Source of the DNA: Alkaliphilus metalliredigens QYMF
GTDB lineage: Bacteria; Bacillota; Clostridia; Peptostreptococcales; Natronincolaceae
DNA: 64,000 nt
Assembly: GCF_000016985.1 (NCBI RefSeq)
Contig: NC_009633.1
Span: 2,833,539 to 2,897,538 of the forward strand
Reading direction: 5' to 3'
Within the stretch, counting starts at the first letter, position 1; the number at the start of each line of letters is the position of its first letter. Positions 1 through 10,055 of this stretch are shown here, in pieces. The notes under the pieces are model-generated. The model saw only the letters and a program-made list of their open reading frames with translations, made no database searches and was not told the DNA's origin. Made by a program: the position numbers and the translations under genes.

Positions 1-181
1 CATCATTATTCAATTCACTTAGATAAGCATAATCCTCTAGGATCATTTCCACTTGCGACGAGACGATCCTAGCGTTATAATTCGCAAACAGGCTGGTCAC
101 ACCTAATAAAATTGTAATAATGAGATAGTAAACAATTATTTTCTTTCGAATTCCTACAAATCGGAATATCTGTTTGTTCAT
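1..181 (-). CDS. sensor histidine kinase, N-terminal fragment (cut by window edge)
   Basis: Only the first 60 residues are in the window. They begin MNKQIFRFVGIRKK and continue with a hydrophobic stretch (about residues 15-33) followed by an extracytoplasmic-looking segment. This is the layout of membrane sensor kinases of the LytS/YesM type that sit beside sugar-binding proteins. The ATG at 181 lies 12 bp after the stop of the binding protein, so the two are probably one operon. No kinase domain is visible; the call rests on the membrane start and the neighbour. Confidence 0.45.
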   Translation of the reverse strand, partial: MNKQIFRFVGIRKKIIVYYLIITILLGVTSLFANYNARIVSSQVEMILEDYAYLSELNND

Positions 182-192
182 ATTTTCACCAA

Positions 193-1206
193 CTATTCTA
201 AAAATTCTAGTCTTTCTTCATACTCATGGAGATTTTCTCTTTTAATTACTTTCACCCCAGTATCAATGAAGCTGGACACATTATTTTTCTCTTTTATATC
301 AATGAGTGCCTGCACACTTTCATATCCCATTCTGTAAGGATCACTCATCACTGTGCCATAAATAATTCCCTTTTCTATATACCGTAGGGTACTTTCTGCG
401 TCTCCAAATCCAATCATTGTGATTTCTCCAACTTTGTTTTGATCTATGATGAGTTGCACGCTCCCAAGGGTGTCCACAGATGTCATTGTAAAAATTGCAT
501 CAATGTCTTTCCCCCCATTTAAAATGGATTGGGTAATTTCCTCGGCACTTAATATACCCATCCGAGAAGTATAGGTTTGCACAACCTCCATGTCAGGGTA
601 CTCTTTGAGTTCACTTAAAAAACCATTAATTCTAATATTTTGACTAGCTGCATCTGGTTCAAAATTATTACTAACAATGATTGCAATATTCGCTTTTCCC
701 CCAGTAGCCTCAACCATCAGTTTTCCTGCTTCTGTCCCTAGCAAGAATCCATTTGTTCCTACAAAAGCGGCCCGATTACTTATCTTATCGTCATTTTCAA
801 CAGTCACTACTGGGATTCCACCATAATATGCTTTGTTAATCATCGTTGTAAAGTCCTCTCCACTAGAAACATGTGTGATAATGCCATCTACTTCAGATAA
901 AATTGCAATATCTAGATACTTTAACTCCTCTTCAGGACTATAAAACCTTGGGGCATTAAATTCCACAACAACATTATGATCCCTTGCAGCTTGTTCTGCA
1001 CCTTGTCTAATTTCCTTCCAGTAAGGATCTACTGCATTTTGGCCCACAAAGTAAAAGTGATATCTAGGATTTTCAGTAAAAATGGTTACCTTACTACTCC
1101 TCAACCATAGTAGTAAAATGCCCGTCACACAAATCAAGAATACTAATATAAAAATAAGATATTTAGTTACAACTCCAATTTTTTTGTTATTATTTATTAA
1201 ATTCAT
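193..1206 (-). CDS. membrane-anchored periplasmic sugar-binding protein (Peripla_BP_4 / RbsB type)
   Basis: This 337-residue protein has one N-terminal membrane segment (about 15-34), and the rest lies outside the cell. The body follows the ribose/galactose-binding fold: a start such as YHFYFVGQNAVDPYWKEI, the DGIITH loop near residue 107, GIPVVTVEND near 130 and DAIFTMTSVDTLG in the C-terminal half. There is no lipobox cysteine, so it looks anchored by its signal segment and not by lipid. It is followed at once by a kinase start. A likely role is to bind a sugar-like ligand and present it to that kinase, or to a transporter outside the window. The ligand cannot be read from the sequence. Confidence 0.75.
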   Translation of the reverse strand: MNLINNNKKIGVVTKYLIFILVFLICVTGILLLWLRSSKVTIFTENPRYHFYFVGQNAVDPYWKEIRQGAEQAARDHNVVVEFNAPRFYSPEEELKYLDIAILSEVDGIITHVSSGEDFTTMINKAYYGGIPVVTVENDDKISNRAAFVGTNGFLLGTEAGKLMVEATGGKANIAIIVSNNFEPDAASQNIRINGFLSELKEYPDMEVVQTYTSRMGILSAEEITQSILNGGKDIDAIFTMTSVDTLGSVQLIIDQNKVGEITMIGFGDAESTLRYIEKGIIYGTVMSDPYRMGYESVQALIDIKEKNNVSSFIDTGVKVIKRENLHEYEERLEFLE

Positions 1207-1342
1207 AATCCCTCCGTCTATTTTCTGAGATTCATTTTATGCATAATACTTATATGCTACTCTTTTTATTCTACAACTAAGCTCTATATCCCTTGTTTTT
1301 CCAGAGAAAAGCCCTAAGCAATCAAACTTTGTAATTTTTCCT

Positions 1343-1395
1343 AATAAAACTAAGAGATAAGCTAATTTCTATTTAGCTTATCTCTTAGTTTTATT
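1343..1395 (-). terminator. 23-bp perfect inverted repeat, likely terminator of the TPR gene
   Basis: Arms at 1343-1365 and 1373-1395 are perfectly complementary around a 7-nt loop. It lies about 130 bp past the stop of the TPR gene. The stem is AT-rich and symmetric, so it could end transcription in either direction. The rest of the 1207-1523 gap shows no gene; it holds the upstream region of the binding protein. Confidence 0.6.
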
Positions 1396-1523
1396 GCCTT
1401 GGAAATATTCAAATTTCAACATCAATTGTCTATTCCTCACTATTTTTGTCTTTTTACGGCCTAATCAAACAAATTTAGTTTATCAGAAATCTTAGTAATA
1501 CACCTAAGATAAAAGCTACATCA

Positions 1524-2444
1524 TCATCTTTCAAACATCATTTGATATGCTTCAAGGTCTCGAAGTAAGTCCAATTCATGGTCTTTTTTCATATATTGGA
1601 TTAAACTTGGACTCAGCTCTGTGGCTCGAATCAAATCCCTTAAGGCTTTTTCTTTATTGTGGCAATAAACATGCAAACAGGCACGATTATAAAATAGTAC
1701 AGCTACATTTTTATTATATATAATTCCCTGACTAATTACATCAAGGGCCATTGTATATTCTTTTTGTTCTTTATATAGTACTGCTAGATTCAAAAAACCA
1801 TAGGGGTAATCTTGATTATATTGAATCGATTTCATATAGTAGTGTATCGATTCTTCAACCCGTTCTAGCTTCTTTAGTATAACCCCCATATTAAATAATG
1901 CCTTATAGTTAGTCGGGTCTATTTCTAAAGCCTTCTCCATCATGATAAGTGCTTGTCCATTTTTATCTAATTCTTCATAGATAGACCCTAGGTTTACATA
2001 AGCCCAAAAATCTTCAGTATTTAAACTAATGGATTTTTGATAATATTCAATTGCTTTCTCCTTTTCCTCTAGTTCGTCGTACACGTTAGCCAAGAAAAAA
2101 TAGGCCTTTTCATAATATGGGTCCATTTCAATTGCCTTTTTGTAATAGTAAATCGCAGTGTCATAGTCCTTTTGCTGATCATATAAAATAGCTAGGCTAT
2201 AATATCCCCTGGCTTCCTTGGGGTTGATTTGAAGTACTTCTTCGTACTTTTTTTTTGCCAAAGGGTAGTCTTCTAATTCATCGTAGAGCAAGCCCATACT
2301 CAATAATAGCTCAATATCTTCAGCTCCTCCATGAGTTTGATAGGCCTTTTCATAAAATTTTAAGGTTTGAAAAATATTACCTTCTTCTTGAAATTTTTGA
2401 GCAATCATTTTATAATTATTCAACATATACTGATTATCCTTCAA
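1524..2444 (-). CDS. tetratricopeptide-repeat protein
   Basis: The 306-residue protein is almost entirely tandem 34-residue TPR units, with the recurrent pattern (YY.LA.LYDEL.....AI.YY.KAIE..P) from about residue 15 to 285. It has no signal peptide or membrane segment, so it is probably cytosolic. TPR arrays act as protein-docking scaffolds, and nothing here identifies the partner. It is monocistronic, divergent from the phosphodiesterase gene at 2555, and followed by a strong hairpin. Confidence 0.85.
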   Translation of the reverse strand: MKDNQYMLNNYKMIAQKFQEEGNIFQTLKFYEKAYQTHGGAEDIELLLSMGLLYDELEDYPLAKKKYEEVLQINPKEARGYYSLAILYDQQKDYDTAIYYYKKAIEMDPYYEKAYFFLANVYDELEEKEKAIEYYQKSISLNTEDFWAYVNLGSIYEELDKNGQALIMMEKALEIDPTNYKALFNMGVILKKLERVEESIHYYMKSIQYNQDYPYGFLNLAVLYKEQKEYTMALDVISQGIIYNKNVAVLFYNRACLHVYCHNKEKALRDLIRATELSPSLIQYMKKDHELDLLRDLEAYQMMFER

Positions 2445-2554
2445 ATTATTCCTCCTTCCAAATTCATATGAATTCCATCCAATATTGTATATTTTATCAA
2501 ATAAGTAGTATAATCTTTAGAAACAGCGAAATATATTTAAAGAGGGGGCAAAAC

Positions 2555-3355
2555 ATGTTTAATAAAGATAAAACTACTTTAAACATTGGTCATCGAGGTG
2601 CACAGGCTCTTTTTCCAGAAAACACCATCATTTCCTTTGATGGTTCCCTTGAGCTTGGAGCTGATATATTAGAAATGGATATCCGTATGACAAAAGATCA
2701 AGTGCTCGTTTGCCATCATGATGAATCCATAGATCGAATGAGTAATGGCACAGGTCCTATTGCAGACTTCACTTATAGAGAACTATTAGCTTACAATTTT
2801 GCCTATGGATTTCAAAGTCCATCAGGCCATTATCCCTATGGCAACCGTAACGTAAACATTCCTCAGTTAAAGGATGTCTTACGTAATGACTACGTTTCTC
2901 CCCTTATATTTGACCTTAAAGACAGTGGAAAACGAGGCTATGCAGTTGCAGATCAAATATTCGACCTCATCAAAAAACATCATCTATGGGATCGTGTGTT
3001 AATAGCCAGTTTTCATGATTCTGTCATTAATTATTTCCGAAAAATCAGCCAGAATAGTGTGAAAACAGCCATGGGCAATTATGAAGTTGCGGTTTTTGTA
3101 GTTCTTGCCTTTCTACGACTTGATTCTCTTTTTAAAAACAAGGCTACAGCGATTCTTCTCCCTAGGCAATTTTATTTTTTAAGACTTGATTGCAGTGCAA
3201 TTATAAAAGCAGCCCACCGTCATAAATTGGCAATTTATTATTGGACAATTAATGACAAGCAGGAAATGCGTAGATTGATTAATTTAGGAGTCGACGGCAT
3301 TATTACAGATCGACCTGATAGATTAAAAGAATTATTAAAAAGACAAGTCAAATAG
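2555..3355 (+). CDS. glycerophosphodiester phosphodiesterase
   Basis: This 266-residue GDPD-family TIM barrel would hydrolyse glycerophosphodiesters to glycerol-3-phosphate and an alcohol. Visible family marks are GHRGAQALFPENT (catalytic His), EMDIRMTKD (metal-binding Glu/Asp), CHHDE (second catalytic His) and the C-terminal YYWTINDKQEM...GVDGIITDRPD. The ATG at 2555 follows AGAGGGGGC at good spacing. The frame stays open about 300 bp upstream, but that part overlaps the divergent TPR gene and is not GDPD-like. No signal peptide is present, so a cytoplasmic enzyme is likely. Confidence 0.9.
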   Translation: MFNKDKTTLNIGHRGAQALFPENTIISFDGSLELGADILEMDIRMTKDQVLVCHHDESIDRMSNGTGPIADFTYRELLAYNFAYGFQSPSGHYPYGNRNVNIPQLKDVLRNDYVSPLIFDLKDSGKRGYAVADQIFDLIKKHHLWDRVLIASFHDSVINYFRKISQNSVKTAMGNYEVAVFVVLAFLRLDSLFKNKATAILLPRQFYFLRLDCSAIIKAAHRHKLAIYYWTINDKQEMRRLINLGVDGIITDRPDRLKELLKRQVK

Positions 3356-3402
3356 AATGGGTACTCTTAGAATGCTACTTCTTAACGATGATTTATAATT
3401 GT

Positions 3403-3438
3403 AGCACCTGTTATAAGTTTAGCACCTGTTATAAGTTT
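3403..3438. repeat. 18-bp perfect tandem duplication
   Basis: The unit AGCACCTGTTATAAGTTT occurs twice head to tail (3403-3420 and 3421-3438), in the gap between the phosphodiesterase gene and speD. It may be a replication-slippage duplication. No function is evident. Confidence 0.8.
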
Positions 3439-3589
3439 ATTATTAAACATTATCTTGTCTTTACATTATACCCTCCTTTCAACTAGAAACTTATTATTTC
3501 TATGATTTTTTATCTTCCCTTATAATTTTTCATAGATAAGCCTATATTAATAGATAAGTTCAAATTTTCACTTAAGAGGAGAGTGGATA

Positions 3590-4426
3590 ATGGATATCAA
3601 ATCTTTTGAAAAAATACAACTCTATGGCTTTAACAATTTAACTAAAACCTTAAGCTTTAATATTTATGATATTTGTTATGCTAAAGCCCCAGAGCAAAGT
3701 AAGGCCTACATTGCTTATATCGACGAGCAATATAATGCAGAGCGTTTAACGAAAATTTTATCGAATGTAGCTGATATTACAGGCGCTAACATTCTAAGTA
3801 TATCTAAACAGGATTACGATCCCCAAGGAGCCAGTGTCACCATGTTGGTTGCTGAGGAAATGACAGTTCCTACCCTAACCCCAGAATCCCTCACAGGTGA
3901 GAGTCCCGGTCCACTCCCAGGTAACAAACCTTCTCCTGGATCTATTGTTACTCATTTAGATAAAAGTCATGTGACCGTTCACACCTATCCAGAGACCCAC
4001 CCCCTTGATGGTATCAGCACATTTAGAGCAGATATAGATGTGTCCACCTGTGGACATATTTCCCCTATTAAAGCCCTGAATTATTTGATTCATAGCTTTG
4101 AATCTGATATTGTTACAATTGATTATCGAGTAAGAGGTTTTACCCGGGATATCAATGGACAGAAATATTTTATTGATCATGATATTAATTCAATTCAGAA
4201 TTATATTGCTAAGGATATTTTAAACCTCTATCATGCCATCGATGTTAATGTATATCAGGAAAACATTTTTCATACAAAAATGACCTTAAAAGATTTCAAG
4301 TTGAATAATTATCTTTTTGGTGTCTCCGAAGAGGAACTATCAGATCATGAAAGTGCCTCCATCAAGGATCAGCTTCGAGATGAAATGCAAGAAATATTTT
4401 ATGGCAGAAATGTGACTAAGGTGTAA
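3590..4426 (+). CDS. speD: S-adenosylmethionine decarboxylase proenzyme (SpeD, E. coli type)
   Basis: SpeD decarboxylates S-adenosylmethionine to give the aminopropyl donor for spermidine. At 278 residues it matches the long, E. coli-type class, not the short archaeal/Bacillus form. The autocleavage site is visible as [13 protein letters not shown]: cleavage before Ser126 would create the pyruvoyl group. [15 protein letters not shown] and [10 protein letters not shown] are also family blocks. The start follows GAGGAGAGTGGATA. No spermidine synthase gene is in the window. A strong terminator follows the gene. Confidence 0.92.
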   Translation: MDIKSFEKIQLYGFNNLTKTLSFNIYDICYAKAPEQSKAYIAYIDEQYNAERLTKILSNVADITGANILSISKQDYDPQGASVTMLVAEEMTVPTLTPESLTGESPGPLPGNKPSPGSIVTHLDKSHVTVHTYPETHPLDGISTFRADIDVSTCGHISPIKALNYLIHSFESDIVTIDYRVRGFTRDINGQKYFIDHDINSIQNYIAKDILNLYHAIDVNVYQENIFHTKMTLKDFKLNNYLFGVSEEELSDHESASIKDQLRDEMQEIFYGRNVTKV

Positions 4427-4494
4427 ATATCTAGCATATATGCACGCTACCACTCCTCTGATATTATTTTGTGGACTTACAGATCTAATGAATA

Positions 4495-4536
4495 AAAAAC
4501 ACAAGACAGTAAGATCACTTACAGCCTTGTGTTTTT
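4495..4536 (+). terminator. Rho-independent terminator after speD
   Basis: AAAACACAAG pairs with CTTGTGTTTT, with an inner AGTAAG/CTTAC stem and a T-run on the plus strand. A-rich flanks also make it usable on the minus strand, against clpE read-through. Confidence 0.8.
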
Positions 4537-4617
4537 ATATTGGTTTCAATTACGTATCTCAATTTTTATCATGATTTTCATTTTAGGTTCTCTGAGGTTT
4601 CAACTTAGTAATTAAGC

Positions 4618-6933
4618 TCACTTGACTAGTACAACTTGGTCTTCCTTCAACTGAATTTTCACATGATCCCCTTCAACAATCTCATTTTTTAGATAAGCCT
4701 CTGCCATTTCATCTTCAATACTTCGTTGTATGGTTCTCCTTAGAGGTCTAGCACCATACTTTTCATCATACCCCTTTTCGATGAGGAATGTTTTAACCTC
4801 ATCTGAGACCTCCATTGTCATGTCTTTTTGCCGTAGGTCTTCAGCAACTTCCTTTAGCATTAAATCCACAATCTGCTTGAGTTCTTCTTTTGAAAGCTGG
4901 GTGAATACAATTATCTCATCAATTCGATTTAGAAATTCTGGTTTAAAACTTTCCTTCAGTGATTCATGTACTTTTGCCTCTAATGCTTGGTATCCATGTT
5001 TTCCAAACCCGATACCATTGGACTTTAAACTTGTTCCTGCATTAGATGTCATCACTAAGACTGTGTTTTCAAAATAAACTGTCCGACCTTGACTGTCAGT
5101 TAATCTTCCGTCTTCTAATATTTGTAATAGCATATTGAATACATCTGGATGGGCTTTTTCAATTTCATCCATTAAGATAACGGAGTATGGCTTTCGTTTT
5201 ACCTTTTCAGTGAGTTGCCCTCCTTGATCGTATCCAACATATCCAGGAGGTGCTCCAATTAACTTAGAAACCGTATGCTTTTCCATATACTCCGACATAT
5301 CCATACGAATCAATGCCTCTTCGTTACCAAATAACTCTATGGCTAGGGTTTTCACAAGCTCAGTTTTACCTACTCCAGTGGGTCCTACAAAAATAAAGGA
5401 AGCAGGTCTCTTCTTCTTTCTAAAGCCAGCACGATTCCGCCTAATGGTTCGGGCTAAACTTGTAATGGCTTCATGTTGACCAATGACTCGCCTATGAAGA
5501 CTCTCTTCCAATTGCAATAGTTTTTCTGCTTCTTCTTCAGTAATTTTACGTACTGGTATTTTTGTCCACGCCTCAATGACAAATGCAATATCTTCTGTGG
5601 TGATGTGAACTTCTTTTGATTCTTTTTCAATGATTTCGATCCGCTTTACTAACCTACACTCTTCCATTTTGAATTGAGCAGCCTTTTCATAGTCATCATG
5701 AAGGGCAGCCTCGGCCATGTCCTCTTCTACTTTAACCAATTCCTCTTTAAGTGCTTCTAGCTCCACAAGTCCTTTATTTTTTAAATTTGCTCGAGATCCA
5801 GCTTCATCAATCACATCAATGGCCTTATCTGGTAAATATCGATCAGTAATATATCGTTCAGATAATTTCACAGCTGACTCAATAACCTCATCACTGATGA
5901 GCACTTTATGATAGTCTTCATAATAGTCTTTAATCCCCTTTAAGATTTCAATTGACTCATCTATGCTGGGCTCTTCTATCAAAACAGACTGAAACCTTCT
6001 TTCTAAGGCTGCATCTTTTTCAATATGTTTTCGATACTCTTCAATTGTGGTGGCACCTATGACTTGGACTTCTCCCCGGGCTAGAGCCGGCTTTAAAATA
6101 TTTGCTGCATTCATTACGCCACCATGGACTTCCCCTGCACCCATAATGTTATGAATTTCATCGATAACCAGTATCACATTACCACTTTCTTGAGCTTCTT
6201 CAATTATCGCTTTCATTCTACCTTCAAATTGTCCTCTAAATTGAGTACCTGCTACAATTGCAGTTAAGTCTAAAAGGTAAATTTCAGCATCTAGTAATTT
6301 TGCAGGAACCTGCTTCTCAACGATCCTCACAGCTAAGCCTTCTGCAATAGCGGTTTTACCAACCCCCGGTTCTCCAATTAATATGGGATTGTTTTTTGCT
6401 CTTCTGTTTAATATTTGGACAACACGATCAATTTCTCGATGTCGGCCAATTATTCGATCCACCCCATTATTAAAAGCTTTTTCTGTTAGGTTCGTTCCAT
6501 ATAAGTCCAAGTTTTTTCTCTTTTTCTTCTTTTTTCTTAGTTTTGATTTTCCAACTTTTTCTTCCTTAATCTCTTCGTTATCCTCAATCTCCTTTTCAGG
6601 GTTCTCTACAATGTCTTCCTCTATATTAGGATGGTCGTCCTTGTTATATAGATTGCTTAATTGGGAAAAGGACTGACTAAATAAATTCATCAGTTTATTT
6701 GGATCTCCTAAATCCTCAGCATCCAGCTCTCCAAAGGTATCACTCATCTGTTCCATTAAGCCTTCTACTTCTTCTTCTGACATCCCTGTTTGCTCCATCA
6801 ACTGTTCCATCACAGGAAGCCCCATTTTTTTTGCACATTGAATGCATATACCCTTCATCTCAGATTTCCCATTTTCGAATTTGGTAGCATAAATCATTGC
6901 GGTGTTTTTATGACATACTGAACACTTTTTCAT
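4618..6933 (-). CDS. clpE: ClpE-type AAA+ unfoldase with N-terminal zinc finger
   Basis: The protein has 771 residues. It begins with a C4 zinc finger (C4, C7, C30, C33), then an acidic/basic linker in place of the usual Clp_N repeats, then two AAA+ modules. Walker A motifs are GEPGVGKT (about 187-194) and GPTGVGKT, with VIDEIHNI and LMDEIEKA as Walker B. A UVR-like coiled segment ([12 protein letters not shown]) lies between them. A zinc finger plus two ATPase modules is the ClpE arrangement, as opposed to ClpC. It would unfold damaged proteins and feed them to ClpP. No CtsR operator is recognisable upstream and no ctsR or mcsAB genes are adjacent, so regulation may differ from Bacillus. Confidence 0.88.
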   Translation of the reverse strand: MKKCSVCHKNTAMIYATKFENGKSEMKGICIQCAKKMGLPVMEQLMEQTGMSEEEVEGLMEQMSDTFGELDAEDLGDPNKLMNLFSQSFSQLSNLYNKDDHPNIEEDIVENPEKEIEDNEEIKEEKVGKSKLRKKKKKRKNLDLYGTNLTEKAFNNGVDRIIGRHREIDRVVQILNRRAKNNPILIGEPGVGKTAIAEGLAVRIVEKQVPAKLLDAEIYLLDLTAIVAGTQFRGQFEGRMKAIIEEAQESGNVILVIDEIHNIMGAGEVHGGVMNAANILKPALARGEVQVIGATTIEEYRKHIEKDAALERRFQSVLIEEPSIDESIEILKGIKDYYEDYHKVLISDEVIESAVKLSERYITDRYLPDKAIDVIDEAGSRANLKNKGLVELEALKEELVKVEEDMAEAALHDDYEKAAQFKMEECRLVKRIEIIEKESKEVHITTEDIAFVIEAWTKIPVRKITEEEAEKLLQLEESLHRRVIGQHEAITSLARTIRRNRAGFRKKKRPASFIFVGPTGVGKTELVKTLAIELFGNEEALIRMDMSEYMEKHTVSKLIGAPPGYVGYDQGGQLTEKVKRKPYSVILMDEIEKAHPDVFNMLLQILEDGRLTDSQGRTVYFENTVLVMTSNAGTSLKSNGIGFGKHGYQALEAKVHESLKESFKPEFLNRIDEIIVFTQLSKEELKQIVDLMLKEVAEDLRQKDMTMEVSDEVKTFLIEKGYDEKYGARPLRRTIQRSIEDEMAEAYLKNEIVEGDHVKIQLKEDQVVLVK

Positions 6934-7028
6934 ATTACCATCTCCATATTTCTATATAGTTTTTTAATCTCATCATTTTTCCAATTATAGGTCACTTTTA
7001 CATTGATCATTATTTGTTATACTCTCCC

Positions 7029-7037
7029 ATTATAACA
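7029..7037 (-). promoter_or_regulatory. candidate extended -10 promoter for clpE
   Basis: On the minus strand TGTTATAAT matches an extended -10, about 95 nt before the clpE start. The -35 region is poor. The remainder of 6934-7332 holds only the terminator at 7154-7190 and no gene. Confidence 0.4.
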
Positions 7038-7153
7038 TAGATACCCACTTTAACAGATGCTTAAAGGTCTTTTTCATATATTCTTGTAGCTAATCCCGAA
7101 TACTAACTATTATATGCTAAATCAAAGCATTTCATCGCATTCTCCCTAGAAAA

Positions 7154-7190
7154 AAAGATGCATTGTGATGGGCATCACTTGTGCATCTTT
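7154..7190 (-). terminator. terminator of the lemA/TPM operon
   Basis: AAAGATGCA pairs with TGCATCTTT around an inner GTGATG/CATCAC stem. It lies about 140 bp past the TPM gene stop and is flanked by A and T runs, so it may work in both directions. Confidence 0.75.
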
Positions 7191-7332
7191 CTTAATAATT
7201 GATTTCATTTCTAAATTTTTTAGCCCAGTAGCTTGTTATCAATCAAAAAAACCATCACTACTACCACTGGTAGCATGAAATTTGGCTCCAATGATTTCTT
7301 ATCAATGGGGCTAAAAAGAACTTAAACTGAGT

Positions 7333-8235
7333 TTACCACTTGCGTGAAGCCCCACCACCACCTGATGAGCCTCCCCCAAATCCACCTCTACCTATGGAAG
7401 ACCCTCCACTAGAGGAACCTCCTCCAAAGGGACCTCTAGGTCCTCTAGGATAACGGCCTCTTCTAGACCGTCCAACGAAGTTGCCACCCATCTGATGGGG
7501 TCCACCTCCTGTAGGTCCAGCATATTTTCCCGAAGCCAGATCTCCTAAAAATAGAAGTGCTAACACAAAGAGATTCTTACCAAGCACCTTAGAAAATATT
7601 AGCATTCCTAGTAAAGTCATTAATAGCAGTGAGCCAATCATTTTCAAAAGACTTACAATTGAAGTAGGTTGTTCCAAAACTGTAGGGGTTATAGCCTCAG
7701 CCCCTACAAAAATTTCGTTAATGTCGATGTTGTACTCTACTGCTATTTCCTGAAGTAGAAGACTATAAGCAGTTGAGATTCCTTGGCTATAGTTTTCATT
7801 TTGGAAATAGGATATCATTTGATCCATAATGGCTCCAGCCTTACCATCATTAATAGCTCCCTCTAGACCATACCCTACTTCAATTCGCGCCTCTCCTTCC
7901 GCTTGAGCAACTAAGAGCAGTACGCCATTATTTTGATCTGTTGATCCAATCCCCCATTGGCGAAATAGGTTAAGTATATACTCCTCAATTGGTATCCCCT
8001 CTATTGAAGGTACCGTCACAATAACAAGCTCTGCAGATGTCTTCTCTTGTAAGGCTTGACTCATTCGAAGCATATCTTCCTTCACATCACTCGAAATCAT
8101 AGATGCATAGTCTTGGACATATATGTCCACTGTAGGTGTCTGTGGTATAGAAAAAGCATATACACTGGTCAAGGAAGAGCTGATTAATACAATTATGAAC
8201 AGCATTAACATTAATGTTCTTTTTTGATTCTTCAA
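7333..8235 (-). CDS. TPM-domain membrane protein (YgcG/Psb32 type)
   Basis: The 300-residue protein has an N-terminal signal segment (about 8-27), an extracytoplasmic TPM domain (YVQDYASMISSD ... TSAELVIVTVPSIEG ... NNGVLLLVAQAEGEARIEVGYGLEG), a membrane segment near 195-230 and a C-terminal Gly/Ser/Arg-rich tail ending GGGASRKW. The tail is typical of bacterial YgcG-like proteins. Some TPM-domain proteins have phosphatase activity; others are membrane-quality factors. Pairing with lemA (75 bp upstream) is common across bacteria and suggests a shared envelope job. Confidence 0.85.
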   Translation of the reverse strand: MKNQKRTLMLMLFIIVLISSSLTSVYAFSIPQTPTVDIYVQDYASMISSDVKEDMLRMSQALQEKTSAELVIVTVPSIEGIPIEEYILNLFRQWGIGSTDQNNGVLLLVAQAEGEARIEVGYGLEGAINDGKAGAIMDQMISYFQNENYSQGISTAYSLLLQEIAVEYNIDINEIFVGAEAITPTVLEQPTSIVSLLKMIGSLLLMTLLGMLIFSKVLGKNLFVLALLFLGDLASGKYAGPTGGGPHQMGGNFVGRSRRGRYPRGPRGPFGGGSSSGGSSIGRGGFGGGSSGGGGASRKW

Positions 8236-8310
8236 AGCATTTCCTCCTTAGGATTAAGTGACATCAGTTAAACTATGTTGTTCATAGAGCTAAATACAAA
8301 TTTGCTTTTT

Positions 8311-8880
8311 TCAATTAAAATTTACCTGTGGTGCCTCCCCTGCCTCAGAACTCATTTCAAAGTATGGTTGTGAGTCAAACCCAAAGTTATTAGCTAACAG
8401 GCTTGTTGGAAATCTTCTTATGGTATCATTATAATCTCTCACAGAATTGTTATAATCTTGACGCGCTACCGCTAGTCGATTCTCTGTTCCAGCCAATTCA
8501 TCTTGTAATCGTACAAACTGCTCACTGGCCTGAAGCTGTGGGTAGTTTTCTGTTAAGACAAGCAATCGGCTTAAAGCTCCAGTTAGTTCTTGGTTAGCAT
8601 CAATCATATCTTCCCTATTGCTCCCTTGGCCAATACGAGCTCTAGCGTTGGCGATTTCAGTAAACACCTGTTCCTCGTGGGATGCATAGCCCTTTGTTAC
8701 CTCCACTAGATTAGGGATCAAATCATATCTTCGTTGCATTAAATTCTCGACTTGTTGCCAATTGGCATTGACGGATTCATCCATTCCTACTAGTTTATTA
8801 TAGCTACCCGTTATAGATATTGCAGGTATTGCGATGACTAATGCCACGATGACTAAAACAATAATCCATGTCTTTTTCAT
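8311..8880 (-). CDS. lemA: LemA family protein
   Basis: This 189-residue protein has one N-terminal membrane segment (about 5-23) followed by the LemA helical bundle: YNKLVGMDESVNANWQQVE, MQRRYDLIPNLVEVTKGY and YNNSVRDYNDTIRRFPTSL are highly characteristic. It is the first gene of a two-gene operon with the TPM protein. The molecular role of LemA is not settled; the topology implies that most of the chain lies outside the membrane. Confidence 0.93.
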   Translation of the reverse strand: MKKTWIIVLVIVALVIAIPAISITGSYNKLVGMDESVNANWQQVENLMQRRYDLIPNLVEVTKGYASHEEQVFTEIANARARIGQGSNREDMIDANQELTGALSRLLVLTENYPQLQASEQFVRLQDELAGTENRLAVARQDYNNSVRDYNDTIRRFPTSLLANNFGFDSQPYFEMSSEAGEAPQVNFN

Positions 8881-9018
8881 TTTTCTTTCCCCCTTATCAC
8901 AGTTACATTTCCTTTATGTCATATACGCTTTCTACCTCTACTATCATACATTATTTTATGCAACTCTTCCACTCTTTAGCTTAGTTAATTTTTTTCCATA
9001 AAAACTAAACTTCACAAA

Positions 9019-9058
9019 AAGAGCTTGAGCTATCTTGTAATGCATAGCTCAAGCTCTT
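9019..9058 (-). terminator. terminator after the LysM gene
   Basis: AAGAGCTTGAGCTAT and ATAGCTCAAGCTCTT form a perfect 15-bp stem, followed by a T-run on the minus strand. It lies just past the LysM gene stop. Confidence 0.85.
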
Positions 9059-9077
9059 ATCAGTATTGACTTGATCA

Positions 9078-9776
9078 TTAAATCATACGTGGTATGCAGA
9101 TGATTTCTCCAACCCTGAGTTGATTGGGATCTGTAAGCTGTGGATTCGCTATCGTTAACTGCGCCACTGTCATCCCATAACGTCTGGCAATTAGATAAAG
9201 TGTATCACCAGACTGTACCGTATAAAGAATACCTCCTGGACAAGGAATGGGACCCGGTACCCCTACTGGTAAACATATTCTTTGCCCTATTTGTAGCCGT
9301 TCTGGATCCACATTAGGATTTACAGCTCTTAGCTGTTCTACAGTAACTCCGTAGCGTATGGCGATACTATAAAAGGTGTCTCCAGCCCGAATGGTATATG
9401 TTACTCCTGGGCAAGGTGCTGGTGGCCTTACAGCAGGTACGCATACTTCCTGCCCTATTTGCAGGGCATCTGGATTTACATCGGGGTTTGCTGCAATGAG
9501 TGCTTCCACTGCAATATTATATCGTCGTGCAATATTAAAAAATGTGTCTCCAGATTGAATCACATAGACAAATCCCCCTGGACATATGGTATCTTCTAGG
9601 GCTACCGGTATACAAATTGTTTGGCCAATCTGAAGATTTTGTGGATCCACACCGGGATTAGCCTGTCGTATCGCTTCTATCGTTGTATTGAATCGTTGTG
9701 ATAAACCATAATATGAATCTCCAGGTCGGATCGCATATAGTGTCCCCTCTGGACATACTGGCACTTGATTGTTCAT
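9078..9776 (-). CDS. protein of four LysM repeats
   Basis: The 232-residue protein is made of four LysM modules of about 55 residues, each opening with a CPGG-like turn and YxIxxGDTxxxIA and closing with NLQIGQxICIP or a close variant. LysM binds N-acetylglucosamine glycans of peptidoglycan. There is no signal peptide and no enzyme domain. In spore formers such all-LysM proteins are often cortex or coat morphogenetic proteins that act from the mother-cell cytosol; that role is an inference. The ATG at 9776 is preferred because AAAGGG lies 8 nt upstream; a GTG three codons earlier overlaps the ribosome-binding site. Confidence 0.88.
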   Translation of the reverse strand: MNNQVPVCPEGTLYAIRPGDSYYGLSQRFNTTIEAIRQANPGVDPQNLQIGQTICIPVALEDTICPGGFVYVIQSGDTFFNIARRYNIAVEALIAANPDVNPDALQIGQEVCVPAVRPPAPCPGVTYTIRAGDTFYSIAIRYGVTVEQLRAVNPNVDPERLQIGQRICLPVGVPGPIPCPGGILYTVQSGDTLYLIARRYGMTVAQLTIANPQLTDPNQLRVGEIICIPRMI

Positions 9777-9934
9777 ATATTTCACCCTTTCAATTTATCT
9801 ATATTTCTTATTTGATACATTATATACAAGATGTCTCACTATGGTTACACAATAAAAAATTTGATTGTTATTTTCTACGATTTCTTTTAGTATCTTAAAG
9901 CCAGACTGTTAAAAACTTATAAGAATTAAAGTAC

Positions 9935-9986
9935 AAAAAAACCAGTGACCGCAACGTATATGAATACGAAGCGTACTGGTTTTTTT
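9935..9986 (-). terminator. terminator after the nitroreductase gene
   Basis: AAAAAACCAGT pairs with ACTGGTTTTTT, with an inner CGTAT/ATACG hairpin. A- and T-runs flank the stem on both strands. Confidence 0.7.
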
Positions 9987-10055
9987 AAACAACAAAAAAA
10001 TAATGGTTTTTTAGCAGTAGGAATTGATGCCAATGAGCCCATTCTACTACTTTTA

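Noticed and set aside
2255-2554. N-terminal extension of the phosphodiesterase
   Set aside because: It overlaps the divergent TPR gene and is not GDPD-like; the ATG at 2555 has a strong ribosome-binding site.
6934-7332. CtsR operator upstream of clpE
   Set aside because: No GGTCAAA-N3-GGTCAAA-like direct repeat was found on either strand.
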